Source of the DNA: Candidatus Susulua stagnicola
Lineage (GTDB): Bacteria > Omnitrophota > Gorgyraeia > Duberdicusellales > 4484-171
NCBI GenBank assembly: GCA_030765735.1
Contig: JAVCBZ010000026.1
Location: 1 to 37,269, forward strand
DNA length: 37,269 nt
Direction of reading: 5' to 3'
Each line of letters opens with the position of its first letter. Within the stretch, counting starts at the first letter, position 1. The translations under genes and the position numbers were made by a program. Below are positions 1 through 8,651 of this stretch, in pieces. The notes under the pieces were generated by a model, which worked only from the letters and a program-made list of their open reading frames with translations, was not told the origin of the DNA and ran no database searches.

Positions 1-2065
1 CAACCCGCATTTCTCGCGTGATTGGCTTCATCGCAAAAGAAATATATTCGAGCACATCAAACAAATCACTTTTTTCAGCGTTAATTACTTTTTGTAAAGT
101 TATCAATTCATCTAACCCATACCCCGCATCTGCAAGCTTTCCAAGTAATGCCTTACGTGTATCCGGCTTAGACCAGATTCTACGCAGTTCATCTTCGCTT
201 TTAAAAAATTCCGGTAAAACTCCAAACATGGCCTGCAAAAACTCTTCTGCTGAGATTGGCTTACCATCAGCACTCCAAAATGAAGTAGAAATCATATGCT
301 GGATTTCGCGTTCTTTTCCATCACGTAATTTAATCTTAATCTTTTTCTTGGGAGGCTCGGGCGGTTCTGAAGGTTCAGGCGAATCTTTAGGTGATTTTGT
401 CTCTTTTTCTGTTGTTTCATCTATCGGTTCGCCATCCCATTCGGGATCAAGAAAATGATGATACGCATCTACAAAATCATAAATAGTAAAATACTCTTTT
501 CCGTCAAACAACCGTGTTCCACGCCCAATAATTTGCTTAAACTCAATTATGGAGTTAACTGGACGCATTAGTATAATATTACGAATATTACGAGCGTCTA
601 CACCCGTGGATAGCTTTTGTGAAGTAGTCAAAATAGTTGGAACAGTTTTCTCATTATCTTGAAATTCACGCAAATACTGCTCACCCAATGCGCCATCATT
701 GGCGGTTACACGCACGCAGTAATTCGGTTCTTTGCTTTGTTTATACTGATTAACTAAATCCCGCACTGCTAACGCATGATTCTGAGTAGAACAAAAAACA
801 ATGCCCTTTTCGCTTTGGTCGATTTCAGAAAGAAATATCTGTACTCGTTTGGCTTCACGTTCTTTAATTATTATGACCCTATTAAAATCTGGCTCTGTAT
901 AAATTTTTCCCTGCTCTATCTCGCCTTCAATAATCTGATCATCTGAGGTATAGATATAATCGTCTATTGTAGTTTGAATCCGCTTAACCTTAAACGGCGT
1001 CAAGAAACCATCGTTGATGCCCTCTTTGAGTGAATAGATATGCACCGGCTCGCCGAAATAACGATAAGTGTCCACATTATCTTTGCGTCTAGGCGTTGCA
1101 GTTAAACCAAGCTGAACAGCAGGCGAAAAATACTCCATAATGCCACGCCAATTGCCTTCGTCATTTGCACCCCCGCGATGACATTCGTCAATAATGATAA
1201 AGTCAAAATAGTCGTTCGGATATTGACCAAAATACGGAGCAAGGTTGCCATCCTTATCCTTGCCACTCATAAAGGTTTGAAAGATAGTGAAAAAAATGCT
1301 ACCACTGGTTGGGACTCGACCATTTCTACGAATTTCATGAGGCTTAATTCGAGCCAGAGCATCTTCTGGAAATGCTGAAAAGGCATTAAATGCCTGATCC
1401 GCGAGTATATTTCTGTCTGCTAAAAACAAAATCCGTGGCCTACGAGAGCCATCTCGTCTTAAATCCCAGCGTGTCTGAAAAAGTTTCCAAGCTATCTGAA
1501 AAGCAATAAAGGTTTTACCTGTCCCAGTAGCAAGTGTAAGCAATATACGCTGCTCGTTTTCGGCAATGGCAGCCACTGCATTATTGACAGCGATTTCCTG
1601 ATAATAGCGTACATCCTTTGTGCCACCTATATCTTCAAATGGCACCTGATTAAATTTATCTTGCCATTGATTCTGGGCAGCAAAGGTTTTATTCCAAAGT
1701 TCATCCGGCGATGGGAATGCGGTAATCAATCCTTCCTTGCCAGTTTTCATACAAATTTGATAAATCTCTTTACCGTTACTGGAATAAGTCCTATCAAGAT
1801 GAAGCATTCCGGCATAGTTCTTGGCTTGAGCCACACCTTCCCCTACTTTAAGTTCATCGCTTTTCGCTTCAATGACAGCTAGTTTACACCCCTTATAAAC
1901 CAACACATAGTCAGCAATCAAGGGTTTAGCTCTTCCACCACCGGTCTGGATTTTACCAGCAGTGATTTTATATTCCCGAAGGACTTTTGTATCTTCGACT
2001 ACACCCCAACCGCTTTCCTTCAACTTCGGGTCGATATATTCAGCTCTTGTTTCAGCTTCGTTCAT
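1..2065 (-). CDS. hsdR: Type I restriction enzyme R subunit (HsdR), 3' end outside window
   Basis: ATP-dependent translocase and endonuclease subunit of a type I restriction system; it cuts DNA lacking the HsdM methyl mark. My translation gives 688 residues in one open frame from the ATG at 2065, running off the left edge. Visible are an N-terminal PD-(D/E)XK nuclease region (D52, then E66-A-K68), a Walker A motif ATGTGKT at about 179-185, a DEAD-type box DECH at 293-296 and later helicase motifs including QIIGRGTR. A proline/glutamate-rich linker follows the helicase core, as in EcoEI-type HsdR proteins, which are usually about 800 residues, so roughly 100 or more residues are probably missing. 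The start codon overlaps the hsdS stop as ATGA, so the two are translationally coupled. No frameshift is seen in the visible part. Confidence 0.95.
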   Translation of the reverse strand, partial: MNEAETRAEYIDPKLKESGWGVVEDTKVLREYKITAGKIQTGGGRAKPLIADYVLVYKGCKLAVIEAKSDELKVGEGVAQAKNYAGMLHLDRTYSSNGKEIYQICMKTGKEGLITAFPSPDELWNKTFAAQNQWQDKFNQVPFEDIGGTKDVRYYQEIAVNNAVAAIAENEQRILLTLATGTGKTFIAFQIAWKLFQTRWDLRRDGSRRPRILFLADRNILADQAFNAFSAFPEDALARIKPHEIRRNGRVPTSGSIFFTIFQTFMSGKDKDGNLAPYFGQYPNDYFDFIIIDECHRGGANDEGNWRGIMEYFSPAVQLGLTATPRRKDNVDTYRYFGEPVHIYSLKEGINDGFLTPFKVKRIQTTIDDYIYTSDDQIIEGEIEQGKIYTEPDFNRVIIIKEREAKRVQIFLSEIDQSEKGIVFCSTQNHALAVRDLVNQYKQSKEPNYCVRVTANDGALGEQYLREFQDNEKTVPTILTTSQKLSTGVDARNIRNIILMRPVNSIIEFKQIIGRGTRLFDGKEYFTIYDFVDAYHHFLDPEWDGEPIDETTEKETKSPKDSPEPSEPPEPPKKKIKIKLRDGKEREIQHMISTSFWSADGKPISAEEFLQAMFGVLPEFFKSEDELRRIWSKPDTRKALLGKLADAGYGLDELITLQKVINAEKSDLFDVLEYISFAMKPITREMRV

Positions 2066-3222
2066 GATTGTGCTCCTGCAAGTTTACCATTAAAAGCTTT
2101 TTGAAGAATTGATTTCTTTAATTCCTCTAGATCTACCAGTTTTTGCTGGCATATGGCTTCAAGCTTTTTAGTTTCTGCGGAAAGCGTATCAAGTTTGCTA
2201 ACGATAGCTTTTTGCTCAAAGAGAGATTTTGGGAATGGCAAATAGTAACTATAAATAAAATCTTTTGAAATTCGTTTATGGCCAACTGCGCCCGTCATTA
2301 ATTTTTTACCCTCTTCTCTAAATTGATTACGTGTTAAAAAATAGTATAAATAATCAGGAATTATTTCACCTTTTGACCGAAAAACTATGTATTCACTTGA
2401 ACCAAACCCAACGCCATTCGTTAAATTGCGTGCAATTCCAATTTTTCCGTTTTCAAAGCAGGGTGTGATTTTAGCAAGCAGCACATCATCATCTGCAAAA
2501 TATGTATAACTGCTAAAGACATCTTTTAATTGTCTTTCTTTTGTGGCGTTTATTTCTTTGGTCAAGATACCCAAATCTTTCATAGGAAGAAATGTAACAG
2601 ATCCAGCATCTTTTAACTTTTCTTTCGTTTCCTTTTTTGGAGGTTTTATCACGCATACTTCTCCCAGAGTTTTTCCTCCCCATTCATCCCCCAAATTAGC
2701 AAAAACGCTTTGCAGATATGTTTCAAACAGCTCACGGGCATTTTGCAAATTCTTTTCAGTATTTCCTTTTGCCTTAGCAATTTTTTCAAAAAGTTCATCC
2801 AAAATCTTCACTATCCGCTTTTGTTCGGGTAGAAGCGGAAGTGGTATGAGAAGCTCTTGAAAATGTCTAATCCTTAATGATTTAGCTGTTGCTCCAACAG
2901 CAACTTGTTCAAAGTATTTATGATCAAAAATTAAGTAATATTCAACAAATCTTATGCTAACACTTTCATCAAAGTTAAAAAGCGCATAAGCTCTTTGATG
3001 AAGATCAAATTTTCCAGAATAATATCTTGGAAAGAATTCTGCTCCTTCTCCCGGAATTATTAAAGCCTTACAATCAAAAAGAAATCGCCTACTTCTTTTT
3101 ACCTTCTTTGATCGGTCAAAAAAAGCGTACTCACCGTTTTCAACTGCCTCGTTAGCGTTAGATTTACCAGTGCTAATTTTGCAAATACTTCCAAGCGTTT
3201 TTGTTTTCCAATTCTTCCTCAT
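2062..3222 (-). CDS. hsdS: Type I restriction-modification specificity subunit (HsdS)
   Basis: DNA-recognition subunit that directs both HsdM methylation and HsdR restriction to a bipartite target. The 386-residue protein has the usual two target-recognition domains (about 1-130 and 185-330), each followed by a long conserved helix: LLPEQKRIVKILDELFEKI around 131-150 and LFEQKAIVSKLDTL around 333-346, with the C-terminal helix ending in KSILQKAFNGKL. The two helix repeats are the spacer arms that set the gap between half-sites. It is full length for the family. The start overlaps the hsdM stop by ATGA, and the stop overlaps the hsdR start the same way. The recognition sequence cannot be read from the protein by eye. 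Confidence 0.95.
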   Translation of the reverse strand: MRKNWKTKTLGSICKISTGKSNANEAVENGEYAFFDRSKKVKRSRRFLFDCKALIIPGEGAEFFPRYYSGKFDLHQRAYALFNFDESVSIRFVEYYLIFDHKYFEQVAVGATAKSLRIRHFQELLIPLPLLPEQKRIVKILDELFEKIAKAKGNTEKNLQNARELFETYLQSVFANLGDEWGGKTLGEVCVIKPPKKETKEKLKDAGSVTFLPMKDLGILTKEINATKERQLKDVFSSYTYFADDDVLLAKITPCFENGKIGIARNLTNGVGFGSSEYIVFRSKGEIIPDYLYYFLTRNQFREEGKKLMTGAVGHKRISKDFIYSYYLPFPKSLFEQKAIVSKLDTLSAETKKLEAICQQKLVDLEELKKSILQKAFNGKLAGAQS

Positions 3223-4673
3223 ACCAAATCTCTAATCGTCTTTAAAATATCAACTGCTTCTTTACCCAGTATTTTCATTTCAGCCAATATTTCTTTTGGT
3301 TTTCGCAGAATAGTTTTGTCTTTTTTATTCGGATTTTTCACAGACAAATCAAATGTACCCTTATCAACATCAGCCACGTTTACTGTCCAAGAGTTTTCGG
3401 ATTCTTCTTTTTTCTTCTGCAATTTTACAAACTCTGCCAGATCATTTTCATTAAGCGGATTAGTCTTGCCGAGATTGCGATTAAGATTAAGTTGATAGTA
3501 CCAAATTTTCTTCGTCTTAACCCCTTTATCAAAGAAAAGCACCACAGTCTTCACACCCGCACCGGTAAAAGTACCACCGGGTAAATCCAGAATGGTGTGC
3601 AGATTACAATTTTCTAAAAGCAGTTTTCGTAAACTGGTCGAAGCGTTGTCCGTATTAGAAAGAAATGTATTTTTAATTACAACGCCTGCTCGCCCGCCAG
3701 CCTTAACGATTTTGATAAAGTGTTGAAGGAAAAGAAATGCAGTCTCACCAGTTTTGATTGGAAAGTTTTGCTGAACTTCTTTACGAATCCCCGCACCAAA
3801 AGGTGGATTGGCTAAGACAATATCGTAACGATCTTTTTCCTGAATATCAGTAATGTTTTCTGATAACGTATTAGTATGCACAATATTGGGTGTTTCTATA
3901 CCATGCAAAATCATATTCATTGTACCAATAATGTAAGCAAGAGATTTGATTTCTTTACCGTAAAAGGTTTTTTTCTGCAAAATTTTGGCTTGTTTAGTTG
4001 TTAAGTTCTTATTGGTTTTAAGATATTCAAAGGCTTCGCATAAAAACCCAGCCGAACCTACTGCTCCATCGTAAATTTTATTTCCAATAGTAGGAGCAAC
4101 CACTTCCACAATGGTTTTAATAAGCGGGCGAGGTGTATAATATTCTCCGCCATTTCTGCCTGCGTTGCCCATATTCTTGATTTTGGCTTCATATAAATGC
4201 GACATTTCATGTTTTTCTTTGTGAGCCCTAAACCGAAGTTCATCAATACGATTAATTACTTCTCGTAGATTATACCCGCTTTGAACTTTATTTTTAAGTT
4301 CACTAAAAATTTCACCTATCTTGTATTCAATCGTATCTGCGCTTTCAGCGCTTGCTTTAAACTTTTTAAAGTAGGGGAATAGCTTATGGTCAGCAAAATC
4401 TTTTAAATCGTCTCCAGTAAGTGCCTTGTGGTGATCAAGTTTGCCATCCTTACCTTTAGGAACGGCCCATGTTTCCCATTGATACTCAGGCTTTATTATG
4501 CCTGTATAAGTTTTACCTGATAATTTTGCCGCTGTTTTCTTATCCTTCTCTAGATCATCTAGATATTTCAAAAAAAGAATCCAAGAAGTTTGCTCTACAT
4601 AATCCAGCTCGCTAGAACATCCTGCGTCTTTATGGAGAATATCGTCAATATTTTTAAAAGTTTGTTCAAACAT
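3219..4673 (-). CDS. hsdM: Type I restriction-modification N6-adenine methyltransferase (HsdM)
   Basis: Modification subunit that transfers a methyl group from S-adenosylmethionine to adenine within the HsdS-defined site. An N-terminal HsdM helical domain (MFEQTFKNIDDILHKDAG onward) precedes the methyltransferase core, which shows GEYYTPR near 176, SAM-binding motif I as DGAVGSAGFL near 201-210 and catalytic motif IV NPPF near 289-292. Motif I is slightly unusual: families commonly have DPxxGTxGFL, here the proline is glycine and the threonine is serine. I chose the ATG at 4673 because family members begin MFEQTFKN; a GTG two codons upstream (4679) is possible. The start overlaps the end of the upstream adenine methyltransferase gene by 8 bases, indicating one operon. 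Confidence 0.95.
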   Translation of the reverse strand: MFEQTFKNIDDILHKDAGCSSELDYVEQTSWILFLKYLDDLEKDKKTAAKLSGKTYTGIIKPEYQWETWAVPKGKDGKLDHHKALTGDDLKDFADHKLFPYFKKFKASAESADTIEYKIGEIFSELKNKVQSGYNLREVINRIDELRFRAHKEKHEMSHLYEAKIKNMGNAGRNGGEYYTPRPLIKTIVEVVAPTIGNKIYDGAVGSAGFLCEAFEYLKTNKNLTTKQAKILQKKTFYGKEIKSLAYIIGTMNMILHGIETPNIVHTNTLSENITDIQEKDRYDIVLANPPFGAGIRKEVQQNFPIKTGETAFLFLQHFIKIVKAGGRAGVVIKNTFLSNTDNASTSLRKLLLENCNLHTILDLPGGTFTGAGVKTVVLFFDKGVKTKKIWYYQLNLNRNLGKTNPLNENDLAEFVKLQKKKEESENSWTVNVADVDKGTFDLSVKNPNKKDKTILRKPKEILAEMKILGKEAVDILKTIRDLV

Positions 4674-5583
4674 TGGCACTTCTCTTGATAGTAAAGGGTT
4701 TCTTTAATTGAGAGCTTATTATATTATGGCTGTGAAGGTTTAATTTTTTAGAAAAAATCATGATTTCTTTACCTATTTTTGATTGATATGCACTGTGCTG
4801 GATTGTAAATTTTCTTTTGCGCATTTTTGTGTAAAGCTTGCGTATATACGAAACGTCATCATACGTCATAATCCATTTTAACGATGAATCCTGCAAAAAT
4901 TTCCTTAGTTTTTCATGGTCGCTATCTTCGTAGTGGTTAAGATAGAGAAGTTTACCTTTTTGATAATAAGGCGGATCAAGAAAAATAAAATAATTGCTCA
5001 TGTTTTTACATCGTTCTATCTTTTTTAAAAGGCTAATTCCGTCAAGATTATAGACTTTGATTTTATTCTTATATCTCTTAATTCGCTTCAAGCGCTTAAC
5101 AAGCGTGCTTTTAGTAAAACGGACGTCAAGCTTCCAGTCTCCGGATTGATCCATTCCCCCAATTGGACCCCCTTCAATGATCCCCGATCTATTTGTTCTA
5201 TTTAGAAAAAGTGTTGCAAACGCCAATTCATGATCAGAGGACAATGCCCTATTATATATCTCTTTCTGTCTTTTCCATTCCTCGATAGTAATCTTCACTT
5301 CTAGTACTCTTTTTATTAAATATTCACTATCAGAAAGAGCGGTTTTCCAAAAGGCATAAATGGCAGAATCAAAATCATTGATTATAATTCTGTTAACTTG
5401 TCCTGCAAATAATAAGGACAGCGCTGCCCCTGCTCCTCCTGCATATGGTTCAACGAGAATTACTTTACCCTTGTCTTCTTCTGTGAAATTTTTTTCAATT
5501 GTCTTAGCAAAAAACTTTGCAAGACGAGTCTTTCCTCCTGGATACCTAATAGGACTAACAAATTTTAGTTTTGCTTTTTCCAT
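4666..5583 (-). CDS. D12-class (Dam-like) DNA adenine methyltransferase
   Basis: A stand-alone N6-adenine DNA methyltransferase of the D12/Dam class (305 residues, normal length). It has the N-terminal motif RYPGGK (13-18) that contributes to SAM binding, motif I VEPYAGGAGA (44-53), the family-typical FLNRTNRSGI (126-135) and the catalytic DPPY (203-206). It starts one base after the ParB-like gene ends and its end overlaps hsdM, so it sits inside the restriction operon and is not an orphan elsewhere. A second, sequence-independent methyltransferase in a type I operon is not part of the minimal system; it may give protection of a second motif or be a module of a compound defence locus. Target site unknown. 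Confidence 0.9.
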   Translation of the reverse strand: MEKAKLKFVSPIRYPGGKTRLAKFFAKTIEKNFTEEDKGKVILVEPYAGGAGAALSLLFAGQVNRIIINDFDSAIYAFWKTALSDSEYLIKRVLEVKITIEEWKRQKEIYNRALSSDHELAFATLFLNRTNRSGIIEGGPIGGMDQSGDWKLDVRFTKSTLVKRLKRIKRYKNKIKVYNLDGISLLKKIERCKNMSNYFIFLDPPYYQKGKLLYLNHYEDSDHEKLRKFLQDSSLKWIMTYDDVSYIRKLYTKMRKRKFTIQHSAYQSKIGKEIMIFSKKLNLHSHNIISSQLKKPFTIKRSANV

Positions 5584-5584
5584 T

Positions 5585-6991
5585 CTACGTTTCTTTCTTT
5601 TCAGGAACTGACGATAAAATAAACATAAATAACGGCTTTAACTCATCCCACCCTTGTTGCACAGCCTCTCTATTGCTGAAAAAATAATGGCTATGATTTA
5701 ATTGGTGCATAAAATTAGCAGTATACCCCATCATGCTTACACTACCTTTTGTTTGTTCGATTTTCGTTATAAGATTTTTTAGCGCTTTAAATTTCGAACC
5801 AGCAAGAAGCTTAACTTTTTCATTCCCCTTAAATTCTTCTAAAGCATCCTTTAAAAAGGAGTATTCTCCTTTTTTCTTTATTGCTATCTCATGTAAATCA
5901 AAGAAGGCTTTGAGTGAGCATTCTAAAAAACTCCTTAATAAATCATGCGCAGCATTTGGGAAACCCCTATCATTACTGATGGATATTCTTTCTATCTCTT
6001 TGTACATGCGTTCTATTGCGGGAAATGGAAGGTAAAAATTAATACCCTGAGTATTCAGCTTATTCTTGGTGATTTTAGTTGGTTTAACCGGTACAAAATC
6101 ACTCGCCATAGCTGTTGTTTTGAAGGACAATTTTTTGGGAACAATTTGGTCAATGTACGTTTTTCTCTCTGTACTATCACTAATTTTTTTCCGAGATGTA
6201 ATTATTTTGTCCACAATGTCAGTAATGATAATTGTATAGGCGCGATCAAATTCTTGTGATTTGGGAATTGTTACCTCTCCCGTTTCAGGGTTAAACTGAA
6301 GTCCCATTTTTTCTTGTACATATTTATCTGAATACAATCTTTCCAGGGTTGTAATATCAAAATTTCGCTTATTGTTTATTTTTTTACGCACTTCATCGGA
6401 AAGCTTCGGTAAGGATGTTGCAATCTGATGCATTTCATACATCCTAATATATGCAGGAATATTAACTCCTTTATATCTTTTAATTAAATTTTGAACAGAT
6501 CTACCTTTTTCTTTTTGGGCATAATAAAAATAGGCTCTTCTTAATGCACTCCATGGACGTTTGGTATTTTTTGTATGTTTTGCGGCTAAATACTGCATTG
6601 CCGCTTCTCTGTTGGGTGCAACTCTAACCGTTATGCTAAGAATAGGGCTTCTTTCAAGCATTAATTTTCTAATTTTTTCTTTGTATTTTCGAGGAACATG
6701 AATTGGGTCTATCATTGCTTGCAAAGAGGCCACTCTTCGACTTCCTTCAAAAACAACCCAATTTTTGTTTTCTCTAACAACTACAGGGCTTTCGTCGGGG
6801 AAAAACCCATTTTCATAAATACTGAGAAGAATTTGCATAGCCTTTTCATTAACAAATAAATCTCTAACGATTTCATCTTGCGTTTTGCGTTCCGTCTCTA
6901 GTCGAATATTCTCTGGATCAAGCAAAAGAGAAGCAACCAAGACAGTAATTGGTTTCCATTCTTGCTGATAATTTATAAGTTTCTTTTTCAT
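5585..6991 (-). CDS. ParB/Srx-fold-like protein with uncharacterised C-terminal domain
   Basis: A 468-residue protein whose first ~130 residues look like the ParB N-terminal (sulfiredoxin-like) nucleotide-binding fold: residues about 60-93 run from NGFFPDESPVVVRENK to VFEGSRRVASLQAM, where EGSRR (82-86) matches the GERR/EGNRR box. The middle contains a lysine/arginine-rich helical part. The C-terminal ~150 residues (from about 318, NTQGINFYLPFPAIERMY) are helical and contain LLRSFLECSLKAFF and FMHQLNHSHYFFSN; this resembles HEPN-like or abortive-infection domains, but no clear RxxxxH catalytic pair is visible there, so that part is only a suggestion. It has no similarity by eye to the chromosomal ParB at 13035. 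A Shine-Dalgarno AAAGGAG precedes the ATG. It is one base upstream of the adenine methyltransferase gene, so they are co-transcribed. Function unknown. Confidence 0.8.
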   Translation of the reverse strand: MKKKLINYQQEWKPITVLVASLLLDPENIRLETERKTQDEIVRDLFVNEKAMQILLSIYENGFFPDESPVVVRENKNWVVFEGSRRVASLQAMIDPIHVPRKYKEKIRKLMLERSPILSITVRVAPNREAAMQYLAAKHTKNTKRPWSALRRAYFYYAQKEKGRSVQNLIKRYKGVNIPAYIRMYEMHQIATSLPKLSDEVRKKINNKRNFDITTLERLYSDKYVQEKMGLQFNPETGEVTIPKSQEFDRAYTIIITDIVDKIITSRKKISDSTERKTYIDQIVPKKLSFKTTAMASDFVPVKPTKITKNKLNTQGINFYLPFPAIERMYKEIERISISNDRGFPNAAHDLLRSFLECSLKAFFDLHEIAIKKKGEYSFLKDALEEFKGNEKVKLLAGSKFKALKNLITKIEQTKGSVSMMGYTANFMHQLNHSHYFFSNREAVQQGWDELKPLFMFILSSVPEKKET

Positions 6992-7050
6992 GATGCTCCT
7001 TTTATTTTACTTTTATTTACCCAAAAGTTCTTATTGTATTTCTCTATCTT

Positions 7051-7245
7051 TTATCTCCCCACTAATTCATCTATCTTAATTTTAAAAGCATTTGCAAGTT
7101 TTGTTAATGTCTCTAGGGTTGGGTTTTTGTTTGACCCCGATTCTATCTTGATAAGAGTGCTGTAGGTAATTCCGGCTTTTTGGGCGAGTTGTTCTTGAGA
7201 CAAATGGTGTTTCTTCCTAAGTTTTTTAATATTTGCGGCGAGCAT
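7051..7245 (-). CDS. XRE-family helix-turn-helix regulator
   Basis: A 64-residue single-domain Cro/cI-type DNA-binding protein. The helix-turn-helix is clear: LSQEQLAQKAGITYSTLIKI, followed by the usual ESG and the LTKLANAFKIKIDELV helix. The GGAG Shine-Dalgarno (GGAGATTTT then ATG) supports the start. It lies between the ORF6N/PLD-like gene and the ParB-like gene, 59 bases upstream of the latter. Small XRE proteins of this kind act as controller (C) proteins for restriction-modification operons, delaying restriction until methylation is established; that role is inferred here from position only. Confidence 0.92.
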   Translation of the reverse strand: MLAANIKKLRKKHHLSQEQLAQKAGITYSTLIKIESGSNKNPTLETLTKLANAFKIKIDELVGR

Positions 7246-7259
7246 AAAATCTCCTATTT

Positions 7260-8186
7260 CTATTTTATCTTTTCCATAATGCTTAAAATCCCTTTATCAA
7301 GTTGTGAGAAAGCAAACCATTTTTTACCAAGATCTTTTAATGATGCACCAATGTGATATACGACCTGCTTATCAATAATTAAAAACCTATCATGGGATTT
7401 ATTAAATATTTTAATTTCAATCGAATGATATTGCGCGTTATGTTTTTTTAAATCAAGGTGTAATTGTTTCGAAATTTGTTTGGTGAAAATAGTAGCAGAA
7501 ACGCCTTTTTTACGTTTATCAAGTAATGTTAAAACAGATTCATCAATATAATTATCAATCAATATAATAGATTTTTTTGCTTTTTTAATAATCTTTGAAA
7601 CAAAAAGATACGCTTCAAACACTTGTCCGTCAAAAAATATCCCCTGTTTAGGCTGAATATTTTCTTTTTCTAAGGCTTTAAAAACTTTCTCAAATTTTTT
7701 ATTTGTCTCTAGTTTATGCTCTAATTGTTTTTGCTCAACGTTATCAAGCCGTTGAAAAAGAACAGCGTTTGTTTGAATAAAACGACGCATTTGTACAAAA
7801 GCATTCATAATTTGGATACTAATCCTAATCGCTGTGTCACTTTTTAACACAGCAGATAGCATAGCTACCCCTTGTTCAGTAAAAACATAGGGCAAGTATT
7901 TTCGGTGTTTTCCTCTCTCATCTTTTAAGGTCGCAAAATGCGACCTTAAAGAATCATTAGATGCCTCAATTTGTGACATCCATTGATTAAGCTCTTGCTT
8001 TGTTAATTGAAACATAAATTCTTTTGGAAAACGATCAATGTTCCGCTTAACCTGTTCATTAAGTCTTTTTATTTCTACTCTATATAATCCAGCTAAGTCT
8101 CTATCAAACATAATCTGCCGTTTGCGAATTGTATGGATTTTTGATCTAATTTGTTTTTCGGTGGAATTTACTAACTCTTTTTTCAA
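7260..8186 (-). CDS. ORF6N-domain protein with a PLD-like C-terminal domain
   Basis: A 308-residue protein. The N-terminal half carries an ORF6N (KilA-N-related) DNA-binding domain seen in phage and island genes: residues about 18-115, with IMFDRDLAGLYRVEIKRLNE, RFPKEFMFQLTKQE and the closing LPYVFTEQGVAML. A coiled segment (about 140-175) leads to a C-terminal domain with HDRFLIID at 265-272, an HxR-x4-D version of the phospholipase-D HxK-x4-D motif, preceded by SIILIDNYIDESVLTLL. One such motif suggests a dimeric PLD-type fold; the lysine-to-arginine change makes activity uncertain. The start is a TTG codon at 8186 with a GGAG Shine-Dalgarno seven bases away. It is the first gene of the minus-strand cluster, 14 bases ahead of the XRE gene. 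Confidence 0.85.
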   Translation of the reverse strand: MKKELVNSTEKQIRSKIHTIRKRQIMFDRDLAGLYRVEIKRLNEQVKRNIDRFPKEFMFQLTKQELNQWMSQIEASNDSLRSHFATLKDERGKHRKYLPYVFTEQGVAMLSAVLKSDTAIRISIQIMNAFVQMRRFIQTNAVLFQRLDNVEQKQLEHKLETNKKFEKVFKALEKENIQPKQGIFFDGQVFEAYLFVSKIIKKAKKSIILIDNYIDESVLTLLDKRKKGVSATIFTKQISKQLHLDLKKHNAQYHSIEIKIFNKSHDRFLIIDKQVVYHIGASLKDLGKKWFAFSQLDKGILSIMEKIK

Positions 8187-8274
8187 CTTAAAACTCCTAT
8201 TTTTTTACTTGACCCTTCGATGCGCTCATTGCATTCGCTTACTCAGGACCTGCGGAAAATCTTTTAGATTTCCC

Positions 8275-8303
8275 TTGACAAACTATCAATATATTGCTAA
8301 TAT
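8275..8303 (+). promoter_or_regulatory. Predicted sigma-70-type promoter upstream of the 57-residue ORF and recombinase
   Basis: TTGACA (8275-8280), a 17-base spacer and TAATAT (8298-8303) point toward the small ORF at 8388 and the recombinase. The promoter overlaps the first of two imperfect 17-base direct repeats, so it could be operator-controlled. Confidence 0.6.
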
Positions 8304-8334
8304 TGTATTAATAGATTACTATCAGTTTATTGCT
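8282..8334. repeat. Pair of imperfect 17-base direct repeats in the divergent intergenic region
   Basis: ACTATCAATATATTGCT (8282-8298) and ACTATCAGTTTATTGCT (8318-8334) differ at two positions and are 36 bases apart. They lie in the region between the divergent ORF6N/PLD gene and the recombinase side, on top of the predicted plus-strand promoter. This is the arrangement of a regulator operator, possibly for the XRE or ORF6N protein; no binding is shown. Confidence 0.5.
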
Positions 8335-8387
8335 CTTAATTTAATGATATTTTATCTCGTCTTTAGAAATTATCAAGTATTTTAAAT

Positions 8388-8561
8388 ATGGCTATTAAAC
8401 AGCTAACTAAACATACTAAATCACCTGCTCAGCCAATAAATTTTAATTGGCCTGACAATCCTGCTGTCAAAAATCTGCTGGATGTGATCTCCTCTATTCT
8501 CGCTGAAGAATATGTAGAGATAGCCAAAAAGAACCATGATGTATTCTCAAATGAAAAATAA
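8388..8561 (+). CDS. Small hypothetical protein (57 residues) upstream of the recombinase
   Basis: An open frame from ATG at 8388 to TAA at 8559-8561. The product begins MAIKQLTKHTKSPAQP and contains a protein-like helical stretch NLLDVISSILAEEYVEIAKK. No Shine-Dalgarno is obvious. It follows a plausible promoter (8275-8303) and precedes the serine recombinase by 123 bases in the same orientation, so it may be part of the mobile element as a small accessory or directionality factor. No family is recognised. It is too short to be certain. Confidence 0.5.
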   Translation: MAIKQLTKHTKSPAQPINFNWPDNPAVKNLLDVISSILAEEYVEIAKKNHDVFSNEK

Positions 8562-8576
8562 TATTAACCCGGATGT

Positions 8577-8637
8577 ATCCCTCCTCGCTGTATATAGGGT
8601 AAAATGTCTTCGACTTTTTACCCTAACTCGGAGGGAT
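8577..8637. repeat. Nested inverted repeats upstream of the recombinase gene
   Basis: An outer pair ATCCCTCC (8577-8584) / GGAGGGAT (8630-8637) encloses an inner perfect 9-base stem AGGGTAAAA (8596-8604) / TTTTACCCT (8616-8624) with an 11-base loop. There is no T-run after either stem. Such nested symmetry near a site-specific recombinase fits an attachment core, an operator or an mRNA leader structure. Confidence 0.7.
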
Positions 8638-8651
8638 TTAATTCGGACTAC

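Noticed and set aside
18..458. Open frame of 146 codons on the plus strand
   Set aside because: It is the antisense of hsdR, with low-complexity serine/glycine composition and no family likeness.
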